Assembly: GCA_000751295.2 (NCBI GenBank)
Contig: CCMO02000001.1
Location: forward strand, 2,529,501-2,593,500
Source: a bacterium YEK0313
GTDB taxonomy: Bacteria; Pseudomonadota; Alphaproteobacteria; Rhizobiales; Phreatobacteraceae
Direction: 5' to 3'
DNA length: 64,000 nt
The first letter of the stretch is position 1, and every line of letters starts with the position of its first letter. Positions 7,742 to 16,469 of the stretch are shown piece after piece. The notes below the pieces were generated by a model. That model ran no database searches and was not told where the DNA came from. It worked only from the letters and a program-made list of their open reading frames with translations. A program made the position numbers and the translations under genes.

Positions 7742-9073
7742 TCAGGCAAGGCCGGTCAAGGCCGCATCGACGGCTTCTGCGAGCCGTTCGACGATCACGT
7801 CGACGGTTTTCTCGTCGACGATGAAGGGGGGCGCGAGCAGCACATGGTCGCCGCGCGCGCCATCGATCGTGCCGCCCATCGGATAGACCATGAGGCCGCG
7901 CGCCATGGCCTCGCACTTGATGCGGGCATGAAGCTTCAGCTCGGGGGCGAACGGCGCGCGCGCGCCGCGGTCGGCGACCAGCTCGATCGCCTGGAACAGG
8001 CCCCGGCCCCTGATGTCGCCGACATGGTGGTGGTTGCCGAAACGCTCGGTGAGGCGGCGTCTCAGATGCTCCCCCTGCGCCCTGACATTGTCGAGCAGGC
8101 GGTCGCGCTTGATCACCTGCTGGACGGCGAGGGCGGCGGCTGCCGCCAGGGGATGGCCGAGATAGGTATGGCCGTGCTGGAACAGGCCGGATCCCTTTGC
8201 GAAGCTGTCGTGGACGTGGCCGGCCACCAGCACCGCGCCGATCGGCGCATAGCCGCCGCCGAGGCCCTTGGCGATGGTCATCAGGTCGGGGGCGATGCCC
8301 TCCTGCTCGCAGGCATGCAGCGTGCCTGTGCGGCCCATGCCGCACATCACCTCGTCCAGGATCAAGAGGATGCCGTGGCGGTCGCAGATTTCGCGGATGC
8401 GCTTGAAATAGCCCGGCACCGGCGTGATCGCGCCCGATGTCGCGCCGCCGACCGTTTCCGCCACGAAGGCGATGACCGTATCCGGGCCGAGCCGGGCGAT
8501 CTCCGCCTCCAGCTCGGCGGCGAGCCTTGCGCCATAGGCCTCCGGGCTCTCGTCGGCATGGCGGCCGTGATAGTCGAAACAGGCCGAGACGTGGTGCGTC
8601 TCGATCAGCAGCGGCTCGAACTCGCGCCACCGCCAGGCATTGCCGCCGATCGCCAGCGCCCCCAGCGTATTGCCGTGATAGCTCTGGCGGCGCGCGATGA
8701 AGTGCCGGCGCAGCGGCTCGCCGCGCTCGACGAAATATTGCCGGGCCATCTTCATCGCGGCCTCGATGGCTTCCGATCCTCCGGACACGAAATAGACGTG
8801 GCTGATGCCATCGGGTGCATCTGCGACCAGGGTTGCCGCCAGTTCCTCCGCCACCGCTGTGGTGAAGAAGCTGGTATGGGCATAGGCCAGCCGGTCGAGC
8901 TGGGCGTGCATCGCCTCGAGAACGTCCGGATGGCCGTGGCCGAGGCAGGAGACGGCAGCGCCGCCGGAGGCGTCGATATAGTCGCGTCCCACGGCGTCGG
9001 TGATGGTCACGCCGCGGCCGCTGACGGCCACCGGATAGTCCTGGGCGATGATGCGATGCAGAACCTTGGTCAT
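7742..9073 (-). CDS. Class III PLP-dependent aminotransferase
   Basis: A 443-residue enzyme of the acetylornithine/omega-aminotransferase (fold type I, class III) group. It has FVSGGSEAIEAAMKMAR (about 95-111), the LILDEVMCGMGRTG segment with the Asp that contacts the PLP ring, and TIAKGLGGGYAPIG with Lys269 as the likely PLP Schiff-base lysine. These enzymes move an amino group between an omega-amino or diamine substrate and pyruvate or 2-oxoglutarate. The start at 9073 overlaps the stop of the RpiR regulator by four bases, so the two are translationally coupled, and an amino-acid receptor gene follows 26 bases later. The operon suggests uptake and transamination of one amine or amino acid, whose identity cannot be read from sequence. 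Confidence 0.85.
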   Translation of the reverse strand: MTKVLHRIIAQDYPVAVSGRGVTITDAVGRDYIDASGGAAVSCLGHGHPDVLEAMHAQLDRLAYAHTSFFTTAVAEELAATLVADAPDGISHVYFVSGGSEAIEAAMKMARQYFVERGEPLRRHFIARRQSYHGNTLGALAIGGNAWRWREFEPLLIETHHVSACFDYHGRHADESPEAYGARLAAELEAEIARLGPDTVIAFVAETVGGATSGAITPVPGYFKRIREICDRHGILLILDEVMCGMGRTGTLHACEQEGIAPDLMTIAKGLGGGYAPIGAVLVAGHVHDSFAKGSGLFQHGHTYLGHPLAAAAALAVQQVIKRDRLLDNVRAQGEHLRRRLTERFGNHHHVGDIRGRGLFQAIELVADRGARAPFAPELKLHARIKCEAMARGLMVYPMGGTIDGARGDHVLLAPPFIVDEKTVDVIVERLAEAVDAALTGLA

Positions 9074-9963
9074 GATCGGCGGGTCCTTCGCTGCGGCGGC
9101 GTGAGATAGGTGTCGAAGCAGGCAAGCTGGGCTTCGCTGCGCGCCAGGGCTTTCAAGGTGCTCTCGCCCTGGCGCGCCGCGGTCAGGGCGGCGAGACATT
9201 CCACCGCGGCGAAGGCCGGCGTCATCGTGTGGAAGAAGCTCGGCGTTTCCGTGCGCACCAGCACCGCCGCATCGGCCAGGCGCGCGAGCGGCGACAAGGC
9301 GCTGTCGGTGAGAGCGATCAGCACCGCGCCCTGCTCCTTGGCAAAGCGCGCGGCCTGCAGGGTGAGGCGGGTATAGGGTTTCACCGACACCGCGAACAGG
9401 AGATCATCAGGGCCGATGCCGCGCAGGGCATCGACACCGCGCCCGCCGGCCGTATCGGCAAGGATGGATGCGGCACCGAGCAGGTTGCGCACATAGTCCA
9501 GCATGAAGGCGGCCGGAAAGGCCGAGCGCAGGCCGAAGCAGAAGACGCGGGTTGCGGCGGCGAGCAGGTCGGCGGCCCGCACCAGCCTGGCGACGGCATC
9601 GGGGCTCGACAGGTCCTTCAGATGCGCGCCGAGCGCATCGAACGTGTCGGTGACGAGCGCGGCGTCGCCCTCCGCCCCGTGGCGCGCGACGAGCTCGCCG
9701 GCGCGGCCATGGAAGGTCTCGGGCCGCTGGCGCAGCGTGGCGGCGAAGGCCTGGCGCAGAACGTCGTAACCCGAGAGGCCGAGCCGCTGCGCCAGCCGCG
9801 TCAGGGTGGCCGGCGGCAGCCCGGCGCGTTTCGCCTGTTCGCGCGTGCCGAGCAGCGCGACATCGGCCGGATGATCCAGCACCCAGCGCGCCGCTGCCTG
9901 CAACTGCGGCGGCAGGACGTCGTAGTCGTTGGTCAGCGCTTTCAGAAGCTTGGCTTCGTCCAT
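9070..9963 (-). CDS. MurR/RpiR family transcriptional regulator
   Basis: A 297-residue regulator with an N-terminal RpiR helix-turn-helix domain (about 10-85: AARWVLDHPADVALLGTREQ, then GLPPATLTRLAQRLGLSGYD) and a C-terminal SIS domain (about 120-270: VFCFGLRSAFPAAFMLDY, then DDLLFAVSVKPYTR). SIS domains bind phosphorylated sugars or similar metabolites and control DNA binding. It is the first gene of an operon with an aminotransferase and an amino-acid receptor, and probably controls that operon. In some relatives of this family the ligand is an amino-acid or amino-sugar metabolite. Confidence 0.88.
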   Translation of the reverse strand: MDEAKLLKALTNDYDVLPPQLQAAARWVLDHPADVALLGTREQAKRAGLPPATLTRLAQRLGLSGYDVLRQAFAATLRQRPETFHGRAGELVARHGAEGDAALVTDTFDALGAHLKDLSSPDAVARLVRAADLLAAATRVFCFGLRSAFPAAFMLDYVRNLLGAASILADTAGGRGVDALRGIGPDDLLFAVSVKPYTRLTLQAARFAKEQGAVLIALTDSALSPLARLADAAVLVRTETPSFFHTMTPAFAAVECLAALTAARQGESTLKALARSEAQLACFDTYLTPPQRRTRRS

Positions 9964-10395
9964 GGCGGCGAAGCCTAGCAGGTCTGATCAGAAACGAAAC
10001 AAATGTTTCAATTTGGCAAAATGAGCCGATTGGATCGTCCACTGCGGCGCGGTGCCAGCCTCCGCCACAGCAAGAGGTCTTCGTGCCTGAAGAACTGGAA
10101 AAAGAGGTGCTGGACCCGGCGCCGCCACGGCGCCTCGACTGACAGGTCGTGCATGCGCTTAAGGAGGGCTGACTCCGCCATCTGCCACGTCGAGAGCAGC
10201 GGCCGACGGGGGGGGGGGTTGGTGTAAACGGTACTGAAGCTGCGCTGCGGGCCCCAATTGATCATAGTGCCAGCCGCACCGATAGCGGCTATCCCGCCGA
10301 GCCTAGCTCGGATCCAACTTCCAAGCGCAAAGCGCGCCAAGCCCGGCCATTCAAGTTGTTTTCAATCGCCCTCTTAAGGCAAAAAAGCGATCGCC
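9964..10395. other. Intergenic boundary between the amino-acid operon and the glycan island; G11 tract
   Basis: These 432 bases hold no gene I can recognise. The segment includes an eleven-base G run at 10208-10218 and several short open frames on both strands without clear ribosome sites or family motifs. One minus-strand frame (10008-10340) is open for 110 codons and spans the G run, but its Arg/Trp/Leu-rich translation does not resemble a known family. The sequence marks the change from GC-rich, tightly packed genes on the left to the mixed-GC glycan island on the right. It may contain decayed coding sequence. Confidence 0.4.
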
Positions 10396-11565
10396 TCAAA
10401 CGAGAAAGCGGCTCAATTTCTGCTCAACCAGAGCCTCTGGCGCCACGAAAAAGTAGTTTTCGTGAAAGCCTGTAGGCCGCTTACACGTTATCAAAAATGG
10501 GCGCAGTTCGCTATCGACGAGCTTTTGCAATTTCCCATCATCGCGAACCGCGTAGATCGACTTGTGGTCGCCGCCGCAGGTGTCGCGAAGCTTTTCCAGT
10601 GGAGCTTCACGTTCCCAGCTTTCCATGCGAAGCTCTATCATGATAGAGGCATCCGGTGAGCGCGTTAGTACTTGTTGCGCGCCATCGAGAACAAATTTTT
10701 CATAGCCTTCTGTATCAATTTTAATGAGATCAACATTCCAATCGACCGGAATAACATCGTCCAATCGAGAAACAGGAACAGTTATTTCTAGCGGAGCGTG
10801 GGTTTGATCCGACAGACTGCCCCCACCTGCTTCTCCTTTCCTGTATCTCAAAATTGCTGTTCCGGAAAAATTTCCCAAAGCACTAGTTTGAAGAGTAACA
10901 TTCCGTGTGAGGTCGTTAATTTTCACATTTTCGCGAAGAAATGAAAATACATCTGGATTAGGTTCGAAGGCCATCAGCCGTCCAGTTGGGCCGATTAATG
11001 TGCCAATCTTAACAGTATAATATCCCGTATTCGCCCCAATATCCAACACCGTCATGCCCGGGCCCGCATAGGCAGCAAGCATATCGTCGACGTTGGTCTC
11101 CCACACTCCCCCCATGACAATCCACGGCGAAATATCTCGATCCGATGTTTGTACAAAGAATGGCTGGCCGGAACTCAAAAAAGTCAAACCCCAACCATTG
11201 TCCAGAGGGAAATAAGGGCGGCCGCTGCGCCTTGCATAAAGTTCATAATGCAAACTCGTTAAATGTAGACCTTTCTCCGCAAATTCCTCTATCTTTCGTG
11301 TTGTCTCGACAGTGCTCGACAATTTTTGACAAGATTCACGTATGTCCGAAAGCATACTTCCGGTCATAGAGAAATTTCGATGTAGCTCCGCCAATTCCGC
11401 GCTAAGTGCCTGAGTTTGGCGGACGTCCTGTAGAGCAGCATGCAGGTCCTGAATTTCCTGACGCTGTTCTTCCAGTTTTGCAGCGATTCGCGCAAAGCGA
11501 GCGTCGATTGCAAGGTTCAGCCGTCGTTTGAGCGCAGCGAAAATCTCAAAACTCCGTAAGTTCAA
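10396..11565 (-). CDS. FkbM family methyltransferase (coiled-coil N-terminus)
   Basis: A 389-residue protein. Residues 1-95 form a charged helical, coiled-coil-like segment (RFARIAAKLEEQRQEIQDLH). An FkbM-type SAM-dependent methyltransferase follows: MTVLDIGANTGYYTVKIG is the SAM-binding motif I, FEPNPDVFSFLRENVKIN is the next conserved block, and DLIKIDTEGYEKFVLDGA is the family's C-terminal signature. The chosen TTG at 11565 overlaps the upstream stop (TTGA); the frame is open further upstream to 11652, which would overlap the glycosyltransferase gene by 91 bases. Its paralogue lies at 17032-17943. Such enzymes usually O-methylate sugars in glycan clusters. Third-position base use is more AT-rich than in flanking genes. 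Confidence 0.82.
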   Translation of the reverse strand: MNLRSFEIFAALKRRLNLAIDARFARIAAKLEEQRQEIQDLHAALQDVRQTQALSAELAELHRNFSMTGSMLSDIRESCQKLSSTVETTRKIEEFAEKGLHLTSLHYELYARRSGRPYFPLDNGWGLTFLSSGQPFFVQTSDRDISPWIVMGGVWETNVDDMLAAYAGPGMTVLDIGANTGYYTVKIGTLIGPTGRLMAFEPNPDVFSFLRENVKINDLTRNVTLQTSALGNFSGTAILRYRKGEAGGGSLSDQTHAPLEITVPVSRLDDVIPVDWNVDLIKIDTEGYEKFVLDGAQQVLTRSPDASIMIELRMESWEREAPLEKLRDTCGGDHKSIYAVRDDGKLQKLVDSELRPFLITCKRPTGFHENYFFVAPEALVEQKLSRFLV

Positions 11566-12509
11566 ATCTCGGTGTAGGCTTTGACGCGTTTGGCCAGTCC
11601 CGGTGCGGTTCGGAGAATGGCAATCCTGATAGTTGTTGGCAAGCGGTGCCACAATCCACGAGCTACGCGCGTTGATAGTCGACGACCCGGCGATGGGTCG
11701 AGCACGAGCGGCGGAGGGGCATAGCTGCCATCACGAAGGAGGTCCTGCAGAAATGCAGTTCCGGAACCAATACCGTCCTTTGCGCGGCGGTACGGAGAAT
11801 CGGGCTCGTGCCAAGAGCAGGAAAAATGGTGACAGAGTACAGTGTTCTCTGTTGCTGAGTCGATCACAAAACTTGGTGCACCGTTTCGTTCCGCAGGCGT
11901 CATGGGCGAAAAGAAATCCTGCGGGTATATTTTTACGCCACTTATGACGATCGGCTCGTTTAGTTCGGGGGACGTGCCCATCCCCTCGGTATTGTGTCCA
12001 TTATAAGCGAAGTATAAGGCCGACAATTGCGGCGACATAAAGTAAAATATTTTCCTCCTCCAAATTGAAATCGTTCCAAAGCTCTCATACAATTCACACA
12101 TAAAGCGAGCGTAAGCGCCGCCCGGTTTTGAAAGCATAGAGTGTCCAGTATACCAACCTCCGGCTCTATTGTCTATACCAATGGCTGCGTGTATGTTGTC
12201 TGAATTTTGTACTTCTTCGACAATTTCGTTGAACTTGTGGCCGTTTGTAATTTCAATGTCTGCATCAAGATAGATCCCGCCATGATTACAAACGAGCCAC
12301 CAGCGGAAGTAATCGCTCAAAAATGCATGATCTTTAGCTGCGAGCATCTCGCGCGAGAATTGACAGTTGTCGAGCGGTAGATTCTCCGCGTTCCAAATGT
12401 AGATTTCATAATCCGGTAGAGTGTGGCGCCAATTCTCCAGGTATGGGAGGTATGGGTCTGGTTTTCCATCGAAACCAAAATATATCCGATGTATCTTCTT
12501 CAGGGTCAT
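11562..12509 (-). CDS. GT32-type glycosyltransferase with DXD motif
   Basis: A 315-residue protein that starts KKIHRIYFGFDGKPDPYLP and contains FLSDYFRWWLVCNHGGIYLD followed by ADIE, so the metal-binding DXD is DAD in YLDADIE. This arrangement (IPK/IHRIYFG start, SDYFRW, GGIYLDxD) matches the Gly_transf_sug/OCH1-like family used in capsule and O-antigen synthesis, including relatives of the TcdA/TcdB catalytic domain. It probably transfers a nucleotide-activated sugar at the inner membrane. It lies four bases after another gene of the same family and is coupled to an FkbM methyltransferase downstream. Donor and acceptor are unknown. Confidence 0.82.
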   Translation of the reverse strand: MTLKKIHRIYFGFDGKPDPYLPYLENWRHTLPDYEIYIWNAENLPLDNCQFSREMLAAKDHAFLSDYFRWWLVCNHGGIYLDADIEITNGHKFNEIVEEVQNSDNIHAAIGIDNRAGGWYTGHSMLSKPGGAYARFMCELYESFGTISIWRRKIFYFMSPQLSALYFAYNGHNTEGMGTSPELNEPIVISGVKIYPQDFFSPMTPAERNGAPSFVIDSATENTVLCHHFSCSWHEPDSPYRRAKDGIGSGTAFLQDLLRDGSYAPPPLVLDPSPGRRLSTRVARGLWHRLPTTIRIAILRTAPGLAKRVKAYTEI

Positions 12510-12513
12510 CGAT

Positions 12514-13476
12514 TTACCCTACCAATTTTTCAAGCAGCAGTTTAGCTGTAAAACGAGGGCGTCGAAGCGCAAAGCGCATGCAACGAAAATAGTCTAGGGT
12601 TCCGTCTGGACGTCGAACACCACCGAACTGCAATAAGAGATTTTCAGAGGTTGTGATTGCAGCTGTCCTGGAAGGGGCGGCGGCCGGCAGAATTTGTGAA
12701 GTTGTAATATTTTTTAAAAATTCACAATATTCATCAAATAAAAGAGGATTTCTACGATGTTCATCAGCTTGTGGGTCAATTTTATCGATGTTCAAATTCG
12801 AAAAAAGATGGTAAATTACGGTATTTTTCGTCCTTGATATTTGAGTTCCGTTTATCGTAAATTTTGGCGAAAAATAATCTTGTGTATATATTTTTACACG
12901 CGCAAATGTCATCGGCTCGTCGAGGTTGCAAAAGAAACCCTTGTTCATAGTTAGGCCATTATCGCGAAAATAAAGGCTCATCAATTGCGGCCCAATCAGG
13001 CCACGCTCTTCCCGCCAATGCCATAGGGGGCCAGACAGGTGCTGATCGTACATGCGGTGCATGAAGTCGACCAGTGCCGAACCGGGCTTTGCTGCAATTG
13101 TTTGTGCGGTCGGATGGCCGTTCGCTCGCTCCTCGACGCCGATAAAGGCATCATAGTCATCCGAAGCGTATAGCTCATCGATAAGGGCGGCTAGTTTAGG
13201 GCCATTAAGAATCTCGCAGTCCGCATCAATATACATTCCGCCGAAGCGCTTAAGTACATCCCAGCGCACAAATTCACTCAAGAAAACGGGCGAATTTGCA
13301 GCGTTAGCACGGCGCATCCATTCGTTGGCTTCGAGGTTAACATTGCTCGAATTCCACCGCTTAACTTCGTAATCAGGCATTTCCCGCGCCCAAGTTGCCT
13401 CGAAGCGAGTGAATGGATCACGGTAGGGCGGACGATCGTCAAAATAGACGCGATGAAGAATTTTAGGATTTTTCAT
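12514..13476 (-). CDS. GT32-type glycosyltransferase with DXD motif (second copy)
   Basis: A 320-residue relative of the next gene: KNPKILHRVYFDDRPPYRDP at the start, VFLSEFVRWDVLKRFGGMYI followed by DADCE with the DXD motif. The ATG at 13476 is chosen because the family motif begins at its second codon; the frame stays open to 13566, but that would run into the SDR gene. The neighbouring gene 11562-12509 has the same layout, so the pair likely arose by duplication and adds successive sugars. Codon use is AT-richer than in the rest of the window, consistent with acquisition of the whole glycan block. Confidence 0.8.
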   Translation of the reverse strand: MKNPKILHRVYFDDRPPYRDPFTRFEATWAREMPDYEVKRWNSSNVNLEANEWMRRANAANSPVFLSEFVRWDVLKRFGGMYIDADCEILNGPKLAALIDELYASDDYDAFIGVEERANGHPTAQTIAAKPGSALVDFMHRMYDQHLSGPLWHWREERGLIGPQLMSLYFRDNGLTMNKGFFCNLDEPMTFARVKIYTQDYFSPKFTINGTQISRTKNTVIYHLFSNLNIDKIDPQADEHRRNPLLFDEYCEFLKNITTSQILPAAAPSRTAAITTSENLLLQFGGVRRPDGTLDYFRCMRFALRRPRFTAKLLLEKLVG

Positions 13477-13489
13477 TGGCCGTGATCTC

Positions 13490-14350
13490 TTACACAATTC
13501 CCTTGATTCCGCTGGCGAAGTCGATCTTGGGCGCCCAGCCAGGGAGCAGCGGGTAGCGCGGCGCAAATCGCATAATTTCGTTCTTCCGATATGGGCGCTC
13601 GTGGCGAATTTCCGGTTTGGGACGTCTGAGCGCGGAGGCCACTCGTTCTGGAACGCTTTTCAGCAAGAAAACCTCAGGACCATAAACACAGAATTTGCTG
13701 GGATCAGGCCCAGCATAATTGCTGTTTTCGTTCAGACAGTGGATAATAGCATCCACCGCGTCATCCACGTGTAAGAAGCAGATGTCCTGTTCACCCGCTG
13801 TCATCTCGAGCGGCTCATTGGAAAGAACGGAAGCCAATACCGCATTTAGAAATCGTGCATGTGCTTGCTTTGGACCGTAGATGTCATAGAAGGCAAGGTG
13901 GCAGACACGCAATTGTTCTGACTGGTGAAAGTAGGTAAGAAGGTCTTCGCACGCTCTTTTTGTTGCGGCGTAAAGTGTCTGGGGATGGTATTCGTTTGTA
14001 TCTGAGCTAGTCGAAAATGTAGTTATGTTGAGAAAGAGTTCAGTTCCAGCTGCATTCGCAGCTGCGGCCATGTGCAGAGGCAGTAGCACATTGGCTTGGG
14101 CGAGTTCGTCGACGTCCTGAATCCCACTACCTTTATTGACGCTCGCCGCGAGGTGGACAACTGCGTCTGGTTTCCATTCCGAGCAGAATGCATAGAGATT
14201 AGGCAGCCCATTATAGATCGTTGTGATATGCGGATGAGACACGGCGATCTGCTTGCGCGTCAGTAACGCTATGGTATGTCCGCGCTTCTGCAGTGCCGGG
14301 ACCAAGTGCGAACCCACATATCCCGTCCCGCCCGATAGGAGGACTTTCAT
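13490..14350 (-). CDS. NAD-dependent epimerase/dehydratase (SDR), probable CDP-4-keto-6-deoxyhexose reductase
   Basis: A 286-residue extended short-chain dehydrogenase. The Rossmann motif GGTGYVGSHLV is at residues 7-17 and the catalytic YAATK (Tyr-x3-Lys) follows TFSTSSDTNEYHPQTL. The C-terminal substrate domain has DICFLHVDDAVDAI, typical of sugar-nucleotide reductases and epimerases. It lies 248 bases downstream of a CDP-glucose 4,6-dehydratase in the same direction, so its likely job is to reduce or epimerise the CDP-4-keto-6-deoxy sugar, as RfbJ-type enzymes do. The exact sugar product cannot be read from sequence. The 248-base gap (14351-14598) holds no convincing gene. Confidence 0.75.
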   Translation of the reverse strand: MKVLLSGGTGYVGSHLVPALQKRGHTIALLTRKQIAVSHPHITTIYNGLPNLYAFCSEWKPDAVVHLAASVNKGSGIQDVDELAQANVLLPLHMAAAANAAGTELFLNITTFSTSSDTNEYHPQTLYAATKRACEDLLTYFHQSEQLRVCHLAFYDIYGPKQAHARFLNAVLASVLSNEPLEMTAGEQDICFLHVDDAVDAIIHCLNENSNYAGPDPSKFCVYGPEVFLLKSVPERVASALRRPKPEIRHERPYRKNEIMRFAPRYPLLPGWAPKIDFASGIKGIV

Positions 14351-14598
14351 TTTCTGCTACCACTCCAAAAGTGTTTGGCGTTCATTTCGACGGTAATCAT
14401 TGAGGATCGTTGGGTGACTGGAGCGATGGAGAACCGTCGGGCCGGGGTCTATGCTAGGTAGTGTTTCGGATGGTTTCACTGTGCGCTAGCGTCATTGTGA
14501 GGATGGAGTCCTATATGGCGCTGGTCGCACCGGAGGGAACGCTCTTTATCCTGGGTGGAGGCATGTGCTTGGCGGTCGCGCGAGTTCTGTCAGGACCT

Positions 14599-15678
14599 CT
14601 AAGAGTGAAGGTAGTGACTGGAAAGAAACTGGTCCGAATGTGCACGCATATCGTTGCCTTCACGCTGAAGACGGTACCATTCAGCAGTATGACGTAATGC
14701 GACCTCGACGGGAAACTTACATCGCCAGCCTAGTTGGCGCTCCGCTTTGCCAGGATCAATCAGAAGCAGGCCGGCTTCCTTGCCGAAGGAACTATTCGTA
14801 TTAACGACGACTCGGCCAAAATTGAGCTGGCTGATAAATATCCCCACAACGTCGGCGACAGTTTTCGTCTCGCCGGACGCAAAGTTCCAAGATCCACGAA
14901 ATGCCTGTGGTGTTGCGCGCAAATTTGCGGCAAGGAGTAGATAACCGAATAGAATGTCGACAACGAAGGTCCAAGGGCGAACCGCTTCCGGCATCCGGAT
15001 CTCAACTTCCTCTCGCGAAAACAAATCACGAGCACAGTCAGGAATGAGCCTGTTCATCGACCAATCTCCGCCGCCAAACACGTTTCCAGCGCGAACCGTT
15101 GAGAGGCCGTGTTGCATGCCGAGGTTTGGGTAGGATGTTTCATATGAGTGAAATATGAGCTCAGCCGCTCCTTTCGATGCGGAATAGGGATCGTCGCCGC
15201 CCATTTCGTCCATTTCAGAATAAGGGAGAGTGCGTTCCTTATTCTTATAACATTTGTCACTCGTAATTATGACGCTTGTTGTTGGAAAATTATCGACACG
15301 CAACAGCTCCAATACGTTTAGAACTCCAATCGTATTGGTGCAAAAGGTGGCGTATGGATCGCGATAAGACGTCGAGACGATAGGCTGAGCTGCGAGATGA
15401 AAGAGAAAGTCCGGGCGCGCGTTCGTCATCTCCTCGCGGAGCCGATCGATGGATCGAACGTCGCCCAAAGCCGTTTTAGAGTTCTTTAGTGTTGCTTCGA
15501 TCCCAAGTGCATAATACGCATGGCGCGGGTCATCAGGTGCCGCAATCGAGAAGCCGAAGACATCAGCTCCGATCTGGTGGAGGATCGCGCACAACCAACT
15601 GCCCTTGAAACCGGTGTGCCCGGTGACTAGTACGCGTTTTCCGCTGAACGCTGAACGAAGATCAGAAACAGAGATCAT
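14599..15678 (-). CDS. rfbG: CDP-glucose 4,6-dehydratase
   Basis: A 359-residue extended SDR. VLVTGHTGFKGSWLCAIL is the family-specific NAD motif, VIITSDKCYKNKE is the conserved TSDK block of CDP-glucose dehydratases, and DDPYSASKGAAEL carries the catalytic Tyr-x3-Lys. TVRAGNVFGGGDWSMNRLIP is also diagnostic for RfbG/DdhB. It converts CDP-glucose to CDP-4-keto-6-deoxyglucose. The ATG at 15678 overlaps the stop of the cytidylyltransferase gene by four bases, matching the usual rfbF-rfbG order. An upstream extension to 15768 would lie inside rfbF and is rejected. Confidence 0.92.
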   Translation of the reverse strand: MISVSDLRSAFSGKRVLVTGHTGFKGSWLCAILHQIGADVFGFSIAAPDDPRHAYYALGIEATLKNSKTALGDVRSIDRLREEMTNARPDFLFHLAAQPIVSTSYRDPYATFCTNTIGVLNVLELLRVDNFPTTSVIITSDKCYKNKERTLPYSEMDEMGGDDPYSASKGAAELIFHSYETSYPNLGMQHGLSTVRAGNVFGGGDWSMNRLIPDCARDLFSREEVEIRMPEAVRPWTFVVDILFGYLLLAANLRATPQAFRGSWNFASGETKTVADVVGIFISQLNFGRVVVNTNSSFGKEAGLLLIDPGKAERQLGWRCKFPVEVALRHTAEWYRLQREGNDMRAHSDQFLSSHYLHS

Positions 15679-16469
15679 TGTCCGACCCTTCCCTGCAAGA
15701 GCCAAGGGGCGTCGTTTTTTCGGCATAACGAGTCGAGATATTGCTTGTCGCGCAACGTATCCATGCACTGCCAGAAGCCATCATGGACGTAGGCATTGAG
15801 TTGATTGGTTCGAGCCAATTGTTGCAGGGGTTCTTGTTCAAACACACAACTATCGCCATTCTTAAGGTATTCAAAAATCGCCGGCCTTAGAATAAAGAAG
15901 CCTCCGTTGATGTAGGCGCCGTCTCCCATCGGTTTCTCGGTAAATTGGGATACGGACGTGCCGTCAAGTTCGAGTGCGCCAAAGCGTCCCGGTGGCTTGA
16001 CGGCGGTCACCGTGCCGATCTGATTGTGGCTAAGATGAAAGGCCTCCAGCTTCCGAATGTCGATATCGGAAACCCCGTCGCCATAAGTGAGTGCGAAGTG
16101 GCGCTCGTTTTCGAGCAGGTGCTTGACGCGCAGAAGCCGCCCGCCAGTCATCGTGGCTTCGCCAGTATCTATAATAGTAATCGTCCACTGGGGGCGCTTG
16201 CGGTAGCCATTCAGATACGTAATTTTTCCTGTCTCAAGTTCGACAGTCAAATCTTGTATGTGATTCATAAAGTCGATAAAATATTCCTTTATCAAATAGC
16301 CTTTGTAGCCGGCAAGCACTATGAAGTCAGTAACGCCATTATTGGCGTAGATCTGCATAATGTGAAGAAGTATGGGGTAGCCGCCAATCTCCAGAAGTGG
16401 CTTGGGTGTTGTTGTCGTTTCTTCGGAAAGGCGGCTACCGAAGCCGCCTGCGAGGATAACCGCTTTCAT
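15675..16469 (-). CDS. rfbF: Glucose-1-phosphate cytidylyltransferase
   Basis: A 264-residue nucleotidyltransferase starting KAVILAGGFGSRLSEET, the GGxGxR-type nucleotide-binding motif, then TTPKPLLEIGGYPILLHIM. FALTYGDGVSDIDI and GFWQCMDTLRDKQYLDSL are characteristic of glucose-1-phosphate cytidylyltransferases (RfbF/DdhA, usually about 257 residues). It makes CDP-glucose from CTP and glucose-1-phosphate for the dehydratase that follows. The ATG at 16469 matches the family start; an open extension to 16631 has no homology-like content. It is probably the first gene of the unit running down to 10396. Confidence 0.92.
   Translation of the reverse strand: MKAVILAGGFGSRLSEETTTTPKPLLEIGGYPILLHIMQIYANNGVTDFIVLAGYKGYLIKEYFIDFMNHIQDLTVELETGKITYLNGYRKRPQWTITIIDTGEATMTGGRLLRVKHLLENERHFALTYGDGVSDIDIRKLEAFHLSHNQIGTVTAVKPPGRFGALELDGTSVSQFTEKPMGDGAYINGGFFILRPAIFEYLKNGDSCVFEQEPLQQLARTNQLNAYVHDGFWQCMDTLRDKQYLDSLCRKNDAPWLLQGRVGQ

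Noticed and set aside
6612..7886. Long plus-strand frame opposite the amino-acid receptor gene
   Set aside because: Its translation is His/Arg/Ala-rich without motifs and mirrors the codon pattern of the real gene on the other strand.
6651..9125. One 824-residue minus-strand frame covering receptor and aminotransferase region
   Set aside because: Only the last 354 residues match the receptor family and have a signal peptide and ribosome site; the upstream part is Arg/Pro-rich and antiparallel to the aminotransferase frame.
10008..10340. Possible 110-residue minus-strand gene
   Set aside because: It spans a G11 run, has no recognisable motif or good ribosome site, and looks like decayed or non-coding DNA.
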